From the NCBI GenBank assembly GCA_030844895.1, contig CM061223.1, forward strand, positions 31,672,561 to 31,736,560: a stretch of 64,000 bases of DNA. The letters are read 5' to 3'. Positions 33,871 through 44,900 of the stretch are shown here, piece after piece (position 1 is the first letter of the stretch; each line of letters opens with the position of its first letter). Under the pieces are notes generated by a model. That model did not search any database, was not told where the DNA came from, and saw only the letters and a program-made list of their open reading frames with translations. Made by a program: the position numbers and the translations under genes. This DNA comes from Ambrosia x helenae (taxonomy: Eukaryota > Streptophyta > Magnoliopsida > Asterales > Asteraceae).

Positions 33871-35456
33871 AACATGTTTTACATATGTAATTATCCTTCT
33901 TTTTGCACATTTATTATGTTTTTATCTTTATAAAATATAGCTAAAACGTTCCTATAAGATAAATGCAGGTTCTTGGAAGTAAAAAGCAAAAGGGAAGAAT
34001 AAAGGAACATTTTGAGTGGAGAACAAGCTTCTGGGGAACAATAGGGTACATGGTACAACAAACTTGTCTCCCACATGCAAATTTTGAAGTCCAGGAAGGA
34101 AAACGACACAAAAGACAAGGAACTGAAGACTTAGAAAGCTGTTTCAGATGCAGCACGGTCGTGCTCCGGCCGTGCACCTGTCCTAGGTTAACAAGTCAAC
34201 ATTTCCAAGTCGGAAGGAGGCAAAAAGTCAGCTTACAGAGTTGCACGGGCGTGCCAAAACCTTGTGCACGGCCGTGCCAGATGAAACGTGCTCCCCAAGG
34301 CTCCAACCGACCAAGACTGGCAACTTTACTGACGAGCACGACCGTGCCAACCCTTGGTACGGGCGTGCAAGCCCTGAAGCCCAACAATTTCTGCGCAAAA
34401 GGACTTTGCAACAGTACCTTCCGTCGAGCATGGGTGTGCTACCCTTGTGAGCACAGGCGTGCAGCCCCTGAATTGCCTATAAATAGAGGCCTCCACTCCA
34501 CACTTTGGGCATCCCCTCATCCATCCATTCCACTTGAATCTCTCTCACATTTCTACCATCTTGTGGGTCTTGTAAGTGACCTTTGGAGCGTGGGATCACT
34601 CCATAAACACTACTAGAGTGAGAGCTTGAGAGAGATCACTAGAAATCATCCCTAAAACCCTCTTTGATCGTCTAAACAACCACTACTATGTGTTTTTTGA
34701 ACAACCAACTTAGAGTGCATGTTGTAATGCCAATCATTGGCTAGGATTCTTGAGTGTTGCTAGGGTGAAGACTTCTTTGATAATGGATTATATAGTTTTT
34801 ATTTCTTGTGTGGTGTTTTATGTTCTTGTCTAATTCTTTCTATTTTAAAACTTTGTTTGATGAATTGATTAAAACCAACACTTAGTATTTGGACTTGTGG
34901 GTGTTTTGATAGAAAGTGGAGGGACTTATTAGTGTACCCATGGTGTGTAACAACCCATGCACTTGTAAGCTAACCTTAACTCCAGGTGTAAAGATTGGCC
35001 CATTTGTGTTTGGAAACAATCACACTTTGTGGCTTGATCCTCGGCTATCAAAATCTCATTTCGGGTCAGTACGGTCTTTATACTTGGTCCTAGTGATAAG
35101 CCAAGGCCTGGTTATGCAGCTTAGCCTCATTGTCTATGTGATGGCTTTGGCACAGACCAAGGATTGGTGAACCCGTGTTGGAAGCGGACGGTCTTTATCC
35201 TCTTCCATTATTATACTGTCGCACAGTTAATAATAGGTGAATCACTTTTTGAAAGTTTAATTAATTCAAGTAGGGGATGCACGTGTTCTGTTTAGTCACG
35301 ACTCCTTTATGATATCAAGTGGTAGCTTGTTCAACCATGCTCTGGCCGCCGGCAAGTTATTCATAAAAGTTTAAAGTAGTTAGATGTCTTTATTACAACA
35401 CTGGGAGGTGGATTCTTCGGGGTTGGGTGCACACAGTTGATGTGCCGAGAAATTGA
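33871..35456 (+). repeat. 1.59-kb tandem unit 1, palindrome-rich
   Basis: First of two diverged direct copies. The order in each is: ATGTTTTACATATG-type start, a block of GCACGGGCGTGCC / CACGGCCGTGC palindromes (34150-34470), TATAAATAG (34478), then a long non-coding part with CGGTCTTTATACTTGGTCCT and CGCACAGTTAATxATAG. There are no pol motifs. TATA box and length suggest an LTR or leader of a non-autonomous retroelement, but TG...CA ends are not clear. A 217-codon ORF across the palindromes is probably spurious. Confidence 0.6.
34478..34486 (+). promoter_or_regulatory. TATA box of tandem unit 1
   Basis: TATAAATAG, directly after the palindrome block and followed by AGGCCTCCAC. The same sequence and spacing recur in unit 2. 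Confidence 0.5.
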
Positions 35457-36110
35457 TATGTTTTCACATATATTTATCACCTGTTTTATACACTAAATCG
35501 TGCTTTTATCTTTTTTTTTTATCAGGATTTATCTTTCTTTGTTGATAATCGCTGGTTTGGTGATCCGGTGACGAAAATAAGTGAAAACCCGTATAAAACA
35601 GCACAAAAAGGACAAATATTTGAAGACTTTGAAGATCTGCCAGACATGGCACGGACGTGCTCGCGGCTGTGCAACCTTCCCGGGTCAACAAGTCAACATT
35701 TCCAAGTCAAAGAAGGTCAATTTTAGAGTTTCAGGAGGTGCACGGGCGTGCTCAGTAGTGGGGCACGGTCATGCTTTACTCTAGTGTGTTCTCCAAGGCA
35801 AAAACCGACAAAGGCTAACAAAATGGTTAACTTTCCAGGTTGGCACGGGCGTGCCATGTATGGAAGCACGGGCGTGCTCAGCAATTAACCAACAGTTTCT
35901 GCACAAAGGACTTTGCAACATTATCGTTGTCGAGCATGGGCGTGCCAGAACTTCGTTAAGGGCGTGCCAGAGCTGAAATGCCTATAAATAGAGGCCTTCA
36001 CCCCACATTTCGAAGCATCCTTTCCCACTCGCAAACTAACACTTCTCCACGAAGTTTCTGCCCCTGATAGGTTTAGAGGTGTCCCTTGGAGCCTGGGATC
36101 ACTCCACAAA
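35457..36110 (+). repeat. 1.59-kb tandem unit 2, left part
   Basis: Second copy, interrupted at 36110 by the young chromovirus and resumed at 50328. It carries its own palindromes (35645-35970: GCACGGACGTGC, GCACGGGCGTGC, GCACGGGCGTGCC) and TATA box (35983). It diverges clearly from unit 1, so the tandem is old. Confidence 0.65.
35983..35991 (+). promoter_or_regulatory. TATA box of tandem unit 2
   Basis: TATAAATAG followed by AGGCCTTCAC, in the same relation to the palindromes as in unit 1. Confidence 0.5.
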
Positions 36111-39100
36111 TGTAACAACCGGCAAAATTAAGGTAATTCCGTACTAATTAATTAAACGCGATTAACGTAATTAACCGTAATCATGTGCTGAGTATTTAAT
36201 TGAGGCCTTAGAAAGATAGGAATTCCCAAATAATGCATAGGAATGCATAAGTTTAATAGCAAAGCATGATAGGATCATGCGCAGGCAAAACTATCCGGTA
36301 TGGACACTGGCGATTACCCGGTAAAACTTAAATAAGCGAAACGAACACCGGACACCCGGAATATAAAATAAATAATATTTTCACAAATATTATGAGTTTT
36401 GGAAACCCAAAGCCATACGTGAAAGCTTATTGCACAAATCTCCCGGTAACGAATAAAGTGCGCGTACCGCACCCGATACGCGCGTAACACGTAAATTCAC
36501 CCGACAAAAACCGAAATAAATTATCAGTAATTTAACTGGGCAAAATTTTATGAATATTAACGGTATTTTAATATTGAGGTAAACCGCGGTTAAAATTCGA
36601 GAAATACCCGGGCGGTACCCGAAAGGAACTAACTTAAACATAATATGGAGAGATAATTAGCAAGGTGGACCCCACCAAACACCCCATAGGGGCCGGCCAA
36701 AAGGGCCACTTAGGTGTAGTTCACTTGAGTTTTTATTAAATATCTTCCATATCATTTGCAATGATAAGCTTGCATGTAAAAGGATTGGATAAAAAGATTA
36801 ACCCAATCATTCTTCCTCTCTCTCTCTTAAACTCGGCCAAACACCCCCTTATAATATCATTAGAGATTTTTTTTGATCTTCATAATCCTTCCATAATCTT
36901 CCAATATCCAAGGCAAGATACTTACAATCTTTGCAAGATTTGGAAGAACACTATAAGCACACTTGAAGAGCATTTGAAGAAAATCACAAAAACTCTTCTT
37001 CCTTTTCTTCTTGTGGCCGTGAACTTCCACCACCCCACCAACACCTCTCTTTCAATTTTTACAACTTCAAATCATCTCTAGTTCATTCTAAATCAAACCC
37101 CTTCTTGTGTGTTCAAAAGCTTGGAGCATAACCCACTTGGAAGAACACATTAAACCTCACCCAAAATCCAAGATTGTGTCTTCCCTAGCCTTGAGCTAGT
37201 AGTAAGTCTTGCATTGTTTTATTATTTAAAATGTCATATTTTTGTGCTATGAAAGCAAGTTGTACAATGTGGGTAATAAAAATGAGTTTTATAAAAGTAA
37301 TGGGTTTTATTAAAAATGAAAATGGAAGAATGATAATATGAAGAAATCTTAGATTATTAATAATAAAAGTGGTATATTGAAGAAAAATATAATAATAAGA
37401 ACATGTTTGCAAGTTGGAAGATGAGAAGAACTAGATTTTGGAAAAGGACTTGAATATGATGAAAAGTGGATTTAATCATCATAAGATGACTAGCTAATGT
37501 CAAAAAGTTGTTAAAAAGAATTATAAAATCATAGATGAAAAAGTTTCATCTTCAAAGTCCACTCACTTGGATGAGGGAAAACTTGATGTTTTGGATTAAA
37601 ATATGGAATAAGCATATTATTGACATCTAGGATGGATTAGAAGACCATTCAAAGTAAAAAGAAGTGAAAACAACTAAACATGATGAAAATGGTTCTTCAA
37701 AGTCCACTAAAGTGGAAGAAAAATATTAACTTTGAAAGATTGAGTGAAAAATGCTACAAGTATAAGTTAAAGGATTAATATGACAACTTTGGAAGTCGAG
37801 GGACCAAAATAAATATTTTAGAAAACTATTGGACCAAAAACACAAAAATGGGAAAATTTGTGTCAAAAGTGTAAGTAATAATTTACAAGGTAAATTTGGT
37901 AAATAATAGTAGCATACTTGGGTATTTTAAGTAAAAAGTATATTTTTATAAAATGGACGTTTTATAAAAATAAATGGAGTAACGCGAGTATTTTATAAAG
38001 TAAGATTGTATAAAATAAATACTTGGGAAGACTTGTACAAAAATAAGATACTTTTATATAAATGGAATATAAAAGTATCGGAAACATTTTTGGGTAACAA
38101 GTTGGACAAGTTGGGCTAAAACGTACATAATATATTTTTCCGAGAAATAAACGTTCGGAATCGGAAGTTGGAACAATACTTCCATGAGAACGCGCAACGG
38201 AAATAAATATGAAAAACGCTAACTAACTTAGTTACACGAACCAACGTAAACGGACTTATGAGGAAAAGACCATTACGTCAAGATAAAAATGTACATATAT
38301 ATTTTATGGAAATAAAATATATATAACAAGGGTGAAACGTGCGTAACACTTTCCTAAGTGTAGTAACAATATTCGTGGGAAAGGAGAAACATAACGTAAC
38401 AAATTAAAAGCGCTAAAACGACACGTGAACTTAACAAGTAGTATCCACGCGATGATATATGTACATATACTCGTTTCCGACGAAATTCTAATATATCTAT
38501 TTAAATGGGAAAATAGATATGCGAGAAGGGAAAACCGAGACGAGTAGGTGAAATATATCTATGAACGTGTGAATACCGACAAGATCCTAGTACATTTATT
38601 TAAATGGGAAAATAAATGTACGGTGTGGTAAGTCTAGTCGGGCGTTAAGATTATGTTACCAAACGACAAAGACTTAGCATATTTATTTAAATGGGAAAAT
38701 AAATATGTGGCAAAGTAAGTCGGGTCGGTTAATAAGAAAACACATTATATCGAGCGAAACGATCCTAAGTATAATTATTTAAATGGGAAAATAATTATGC
38801 GTCGGAAAGAATCGTGTCGAGTATAATATTGTACAAGTCATAAAGGATATTAATAAGAATAATATATGACTTGTAAGGAAAGGGTAATCCATCGCCATTG
38901 AACCTAGGATACGAAACTATTAAACGGGAATTGGGATAAAGACGTGGTCGGGAAGTTGGGTGTACAACTTGCCAAGGCACATACACCATAGGTGTAAGTG
39001 ACTTATACGCCTAGAACCTTTGTAGGTACGGGATCACAAACTTTACTATTTTCTTTGAGCCGAGCACAGTTACAGGTGAGTCTCACGGCCCCATTTCTAA

Positions 39101-39830
39101 ACTATTTAACGTTTTTACGGGGGAAAGATATGTTGGGATTGTATGACGGGTTGGATACTTGAGTAAAGATCGCCACTCGGGGTTGAGACCTCCCCACTAT
39201 AATCATTTATTCAGGAATGAGAAACCAAAGGGATATTTGGATAGTACTATTGGTGCCTGACAAGGCCCACCCCTAATCGATAGCGTCGATTATGCATCGG
39301 CGTATGCCTGGGGTGCACTTATTCTGAAATAAAGTCGTAGGAATACCGAGTAACGACTTTGGGCGGGGGCATTATTGATTGTCTTGGTTTGGTTATAGGC
39401 TCAAGTAAATTGTAGGACTTTGCAACTCCTATAAATGTCATAACAAGGATATTCCCACTTTATAAAGACTTATTAAATTAAAACCTGTGAACTCACCAAT
39501 ATTTATATATTGACGATTTTCAAACATATCTTTCAGGTAATTGAATGATGGAAGTTAGCATGGCGAGCAGGGTCGGGGATGTCTCCAAGTTGGGCGTTGG
39601 GAATGTCGTAAAAAGGGTCACCTCTCTTTATTCCATGGACTTAGGGATAAAGGGAGTAGCCTCGTTATCAATTTCAAAAACAATTTATAATTATGTATGA
39701 ATAATTTGACATGATTATTAGCATTGAATAAATGCCCGTTTTTCTAATTACTATTGTGCTTTGCATTAATCTTGGCTTAATACTTTTGAACCGTCACGCC
39801 ACGTGTTTCCGCCTTAGACGTGGTGTGACA
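36111..39830 (+). repeat. 5' LTR of the chromovirus, 3720 bp
   Basis: Runs from TGTAACAACCGGCAAAATTA to GGTGTGACA. Such length is unusual; many plant gypsy LTRs are 0.4-2 kb. It contains a series of perfect hairpins (37941-38875) and, near its 3' end, the motif CTCACC-TTGAC-TTTCAGGT (39487-39539) shared with other LTRs in this window. Small ORFs in it recur at +10491/+10492 only because the LTR is duplicated. Confidence 0.97.
37941..38875 (+). repeat. Hairpin array in the 5' LTR
   Basis: Perfect or near-perfect inverted repeats: 37941-37953/37960-37972 (13 bp), 38047-38059/38067-38079 (13 bp), 38295-38307/38312-38324 (13 bp), 38493-38502/38511-38520 (10 bp), 38590-38601/38610-38621 (12 bp), 38678-38688/38697-38707 (11 bp plus a G-U), 38771-38780/38789-38798 (10 bp, extendable) and 38832-38842/38865-38875 (11 bp). 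The four starting at 38493, 38590, 38678 and 38771 share the 8-nt loop AAATGGGA but have different stems. Function unknown; the regular spacing and preserved pairing suggest a structural role in DNA or RNA. Confidence 0.9.
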
Positions 39831-39835
39831 GAAAG

Positions 39836-39849
39836 TGGTATCAGAGCCA
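39836..39849 (+). other. Primer-binding site, initiator Met tRNA
   Basis: TGGTATCAGAGCCA, 5 nt after the end of the 5' LTR. Exact match to the usual plant initiator-Met primer site. Confidence 0.95.
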
Positions 39850-40098
39850 AGGTTATAGCGAATTAGCATTTTAAAAATCTAAACTATAACCGGATTTGGT
39901 TCAAAATCTTTCAAATAAATGCGAAACGCAATAAAATAAATTTTTCCAACGACCATTTGGGTATATGGAGGTTCCGACCAAGCTAGCCATGGTAAGTATA
40001 CGTATTATTTTGTTAGAGGGTTAGGAAGAGTACCTTAGATATGTGCCTTAACTACCTAACGAATAATACTTAAATATTAGTACGGTTCTTTTGCCAGG

Positions 40099-41541
40099 AT
40101 GTCGAACGCAGGGAGCGTAGCACCGAGCTACGACAGTAGCCTCCAGATCGTCCCAGCACCGCCAGCGGAGCCGATCGAGGTGGTGATACTCGATCCCGAG
40201 GACGACGAGATGGATGTTGATGCCGCCATGGAGGGCGCCGACGGAGATAGCTCCGACGAGACAGACCCGAGCGAGGACCCAGCGTGGGCCCCCGCAGGAG
40301 ACGACATGGCCGCCGTGGCCGACCTACCGATGGCCGAGGCCGACTTGCCTCTAGTGCCATTCCAGGCAGCGCCACTACCAGCACTACCTATCCGAGCCGT
40401 CAGGGACTTCCCTGTAGGCTGCGCAGGTCCTTCGAGACCTATCCCTACACAGTCAGAGACTGTTGAGTCTCCATACGACCGACGCGCACCAGTCGATCGT
40501 GAGCCTTTACCCACCCCACCTATCCCCGTTCCCTTTGGCATGAGACTCGTGCCTGTCTGCCGAGGACACAACGGGTGGATATCCGATGACTCTGACGATG
40601 AGTCAACTACGTCGGTGGAGCACATTGCTGTACCGATCCCACCAGCAGGCCAGGAGGAGCACGTCGCTCCGATGATAGGGCATGCTACCACTACCCCAGC
40701 CACCCTACCCGCCATGCCCGAGCCCGTACCGCAGGATGGGCCAGCTTCTACTGGGCACATCCTCGAGGGCAGCTCAGCCCGTAGTTCTGAGCTGCACAGA
40801 GCAGGTTTGGCAGCTCACGCCACTGCTAGCCCTCCCACCCCTACCACTGTGATATCCGCTCCAGAGTGGGTCGCTGTCACCCAGCCTCTCATGGTCCCAC
40901 TCGCCGAGCTTATAGTCCCCTCACCCATATCCATGACACTACCCATCACCACTTTTCCCACACTACCACCCCTACCCGAGATGCTCCCTACACCACCACC
41001 TGCACCATTCGCTATGGATGCAGGAGCCCCATTTGTGACACCCTCATTTGCACCGTATACTCTAGGTGCGGGAGACCCATACCAGGTACCACCCTACTGC
41101 TTCACTGGACTACCGGGCTTTGCCCCACCCTTCACACCACTACCCATACCCGATATCGTCGGCCCGTCCCAGCCGACATACACTGACATCCCCGGGCCGT
41201 CGCAGCCCCACGGGATGGCCCCACTGTCAGGACCCGCATGGTCCACGGTGATCGCACTGGAGAGAGATTTCCAGACCCTCACCGACACGGTGCAGCGCAC
41301 CGTGAGTCAGATGGAGCAGCAGGCCCAGCTCATGTGGGCCAGGATCATTGATGCCAGGGATGCACTGGCACATTATGCTGAGGAGCTGCTGAGCATGGAT
41401 GCTCATTGTGGCCTTACGGGCGACGCACACTTTGCGCATCGCCAATTCTTGTACGATCGCATTATGGCGATCAGTATGACCATTAGCATGTGCGCACCCC
41501 AGTACCAGTACCAGCATCCGCCGCCGCCACCGCCACAGTAG
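40099..41541 (+). CDS. Extra ORF upstream of gag, 480 residues, function unknown
   Basis: An intact ORF between the primer site and gag, on the same strand. It is far more GC-rich than its surroundings. Residues about 25-75 are acidic (LDPEDDEMDVDAAMEG, DSSDETDPSEDPAW). The middle (about 80-370) is Pro/Ala/Thr-rich and low-complexity. Residues about 375-430 form a likely coiled coil (LTDTVQRTVSQMEQQAQLMW). The end is QYQHPPPPPPQ. No catalytic or zinc motif is seen. Acidic, Pro-rich and coiled-coil segments preceding gag occur in some Asteraceae gypsy proteins as I remember them. About 440 bp separate it from the gag ATG, so a separate or spliced message is needed. Confidence 0.8.
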   Translation: MSNAGSVAPSYDSSLQIVPAPPAEPIEVVILDPEDDEMDVDAAMEGADGDSSDETDPSEDPAWAPAGDDMAAVADLPMAEADLPLVPFQAAPLPALPIRAVRDFPVGCAGPSRPIPTQSETVESPYDRRAPVDREPLPTPPIPVPFGMRLVPVCRGHNGWISDDSDDESTTSVEHIAVPIPPAGQEEHVAPMIGHATTTPATLPAMPEPVPQDGPASTGHILEGSSARSSELHRAGLAAHATASPPTPTTVISAPEWVAVTQPLMVPLAELIVPSPISMTLPITTFPTLPPLPEMLPTPPPAPFAMDAGAPFVTPSFAPYTLGAGDPYQVPPYCFTGLPGFAPPFTPLPIPDIVGPSQPTYTDIPGPSQPHGMAPLSGPAWSTVIALERDFQTLTDTVQRTVSQMEQQAQLMWARIIDARDALAHYAEELLSMDAHCGLTGDAHFAHRQFLYDRIMAISMTISMCAPQYQYQHPPPPPPQ

Positions 41542-41579
41542 CGATACATCAGGGACGCTTGGGAGATCACTCACGGACA

Positions 41580-41580
<1 letters not shown>

Positions 41581-41610
<30 letters not shown>
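41581..41610. repeat. AGT trinucleotide microsatellite
   Basis: Ten AGT units just after the extra ORF. Confidence 0.95.
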
Positions 41611-41611
<1 letters not shown>

Positions 41612-41979
41612 TGATAGCACAGCATGGGTTATAGCGCCCATCTGCATTTTTGCCTAGCCGAGCGGGATTGTGCCGGCATATGACATTATATTTCTAGTGT
41701 ATTTCAAAGAGCAATGTATGAGGAATGTATCCTCGGTTTTTGTTATTATGAACAAATCATTGTACTTGGTATTGAAATTAATGAAAATTTTGTTATGGTA
41801 AAATATGTGTTGTGATTGTCTACGATTATTATTACTTGTTCTGTTTATATTGTGATTGCGTGATGTTATTATGGTGATTATTGGGTTCATATGTTGTGTG
41901 GTTGTTTATACTATATATGTGATGATATTGTATGAATGATTGTCGGAAATTAACCTTTGATATTGATTATTGAAGAAAC

Positions 41980-44900
41980 ATGGCACCAGCCACAAGAAGC
42001 AACAGTGGGAATGAAAGACTGCCCACGACACCCGAGGAGCTTGAAACCCTAGTTTCGGGACGTATTGCCCAAGCTCTCGCAGAACACAATGCCACACGCA
42101 CCGAAAGGTCGCGAGACCGAACCGGGAGCGACAGACGCGAAACCTCCCCTACTGGTAAGAAGACGTCGGGTATATACAACAGGAGTCTTCGTGAAACTCC
42201 TACCTTATATCTAATGTTGCTTTATTATTGCAGAAACGGCCTCACGAGAACGTGGCTGCACGTTTAAAGCTTTCCTGGACTGCAAACCACTGAACTTCAG
42301 CGGCACGGAAGGTTCTGTCGGACTAGTCAAATGGTTCGAGAAGACCGAAGCCGTGATTCGTATTAGCAGCTGTACCCCGCGACAGGCTGTCATGTATGCC
42401 ACCAACCTGTTTCTGGACCAAGTTCTGACCTGGTGGAACAACCAAGTGCAGACACTGGGAGATGATACTGCTTACTCCTTATCATGGTTGGAGTTGAAAG
42501 AACTAATGATCGCCGAGTACTGCCCGGCAAGTGAAGTGCAGAAGCTAGAGACTGAGTTCTGGAACCTCACCATGGTTGGACCGGACGTAGCTGGTTACAC
42601 GTCCAGATTCCATGACCTCTCCCGGTTAGTGCCTCGCCTGGTCACCCCGGAAAGCAAAAAGGTGGAAAGATACCTCTTCGGACTGGCACCACAGATACGC
42701 GGCATGGTCACTGCTTCCAAGCCTACAACCATGCGCGAAGCTATCGACCTCGCCTTGAGCCTCACTGAAGACGCCATCCGAATGGGCACTCTAATCCGGA
42801 AAGTGTCAGGATTGAAACTTACTGAGTCCAGCAGTGTTGAGGGTAAGAATCTGGGTACAAGTTCAGTCGTCGGGTCAAGTGAACAGGGAAATAGGCCAAG
42901 GTTTGGGAAGCGTAAGCGCGATGAAAGGAAAAAGGATGGATCATCAGGTTCAGGGAAGAAAGGAAAAGGGTATGTGGCCACTGGACGTGGAAATAATGGG
43001 AAGCAAGGTTATCAGGACAGGAACGAAGTGATCTGCGGTAAGTGCCGTCGTTCGGGGCACAAGACAGAAGATTGCAGATCAGGGGCGCCAAAGAACAGTG
43101 GAGCGAGGCCCTGTTTCTCATGTGGATCGCTCGATCATTGGAAGAGGGACTGCCCCAAACTTAACAACCAAGCCCGTGGGCGAGCGTTCGTGATTGGTGC
43201 CGGTGACGCACGGCAAGACCCTAATGTGGTCACTGGTACGTTCCCTCTAAATGGTCATTATGCTTCAGTATTGTTTGATACTGGCGCCGATTTTAGCTTC
43301 GTATCTGTCGAATTTAAAAGATTACTTGGTTTAAAGACTAGTAAGCTAGACACACCATACTCTATCGAACTAGCTAACGGTAAGACTATAGAAACTCGAG
43401 AGGTAGCGAAGGATTGTAAGTTGGATCTCTGTGGTCATGAGTTTGACATTGATCTATTGCCAGTTGTACTGGGTAGCTTTGACATAGTCGTTGGCATGGA
43501 TTGGCTATCCGCACACCGCGCCGTCGTCGTGTGCAATGACAAAGTAATTCAAGTTCCCCTCGCAAGCGGTGAAACCCTATCGATCCAAGGGGAAAGGCGT
43601 GGAACACCATTGAGAATTATTACCAGCATGAAAGCCAGGAAATGCCTAAGGAAAGGTCTCGTCGCATTCTTGGCGCACGTAGTAGACAAGAAGGCCGACG
43701 AGCGAAAGCTAGAAGACATTCCGATAGCCAGAGACTTTCCAGATGTGTTCCCAGAAGATTTGCCGGGATTGCCGCCACCCCGACAAGTCGAGTTTCGCAT
43801 CGACCTTGTCCCAGGAGCAGCACCGGTAGCGCGATCGCCATACCGCCTAGCTCCTTCTGAGATGCAGGAACTGTCTGAACAACTGCAAGAGTTGTTGGAC
43901 AAAGGTTTCATAAGACCAAGCTTCTCACCCTGGGGAGCTCCCGTCTTATTCGTGAAGAAGAAGGATGGCACTTTTCGAATGTGCATCGACTATCGAGAAC
44001 TGAACAAGCTAACTATTAAAAATCGCTATCCTCTTCCCAGGATCGACGATTTGTTTGATCAACTTCAAGGATCCAGTTTCTACTCCAAGATCGATCTAAG
44101 GTCCGGTTATCATCAATTGCGTATTCAAGAAGAAGACGTGCCAAAAACAGCATTCAGGACTCGTTATGGGCACTATGAGTTTCTGGTCATGCCATTCGGT
44201 TTAACTAACGCACCAGCTGTTTTCATGGACTTGATGAACCGAGTGTGCAAACCATACTTGGACAAATTTGTCATTGTCTTCATTGATGACATCTTGATCT
44301 ACTCACGCACTAAGGAGGAACACGAGGATCATCTCCGATTAATCCTCGAGGTACTTCGCAAAGAGAAACTCTATGCTAAGTTTTCAAAATGTGATTTTTG
44401 GATTCGAGAGGTTCACTTTCTAGGCCATGTGGTGAATGAGAAGGGTATACATGTCGATCCCGCCAAGATCGAAGCAATCAAGAATTGGGACGCCCCTAGA
44501 ACGCCTACTGAAGTACGACAATTTCTTGGCCTTGCGGGTTACTACAGAAGGTTCATCGAGAACTTTTCTAAAATAGCACAGTCTCTAACCATGCTAACCC
44601 AAAAGGATAAGAAGTTTGAATGGACGGAAAGGCAGGAAGCAGCATTTCAGTTGCTGAAGGATAAGTTATGTGGCGCACCAATACTATCACTCCCCGATGG
44701 TACGGAAGACTTCGTAGTTTACTGTGACGCCTCTCATCAGGGATTGGGTTGTGTATTGATGCAGCGAGAGAAGGTCATAGCCTATGCTTCCAGACAGCTA
44801 AAACTTCACGAGAAGAATTACACCACACATGATCTGGAACTAGGAGCCGTGGTATTCGCACTCAAGATATGGAGACACTATCTGTACGGAACCAAGTGTA

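Noticed and set aside
33963..34616. 217-codon ORF over the palindrome block
   Set aside because: Its composition follows the GC-rich palindromes, it has no domain, and the second tandem unit does not keep the frame.
38493..38798. A CRISPR-like array (regular repeats with variable spacers)
   Set aside because: Spacing is regular, but the repeats are short hairpins with variable stems inside a plant LTR, duplicated with it. There are no cas genes and this is a eukaryotic context.
36390..38989. Small ORFs repeated identically at 46881-49481
   Set aside because: They are identical only because the two LTRs are near-identical copies of one sequence; this is not evidence of protein conservation.
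40128..40760. 210-codon minus-strand ORF
   Set aside because: Antisense to the upstream chromovirus ORF; a Ser/Gly-rich shadow caused by high GC.
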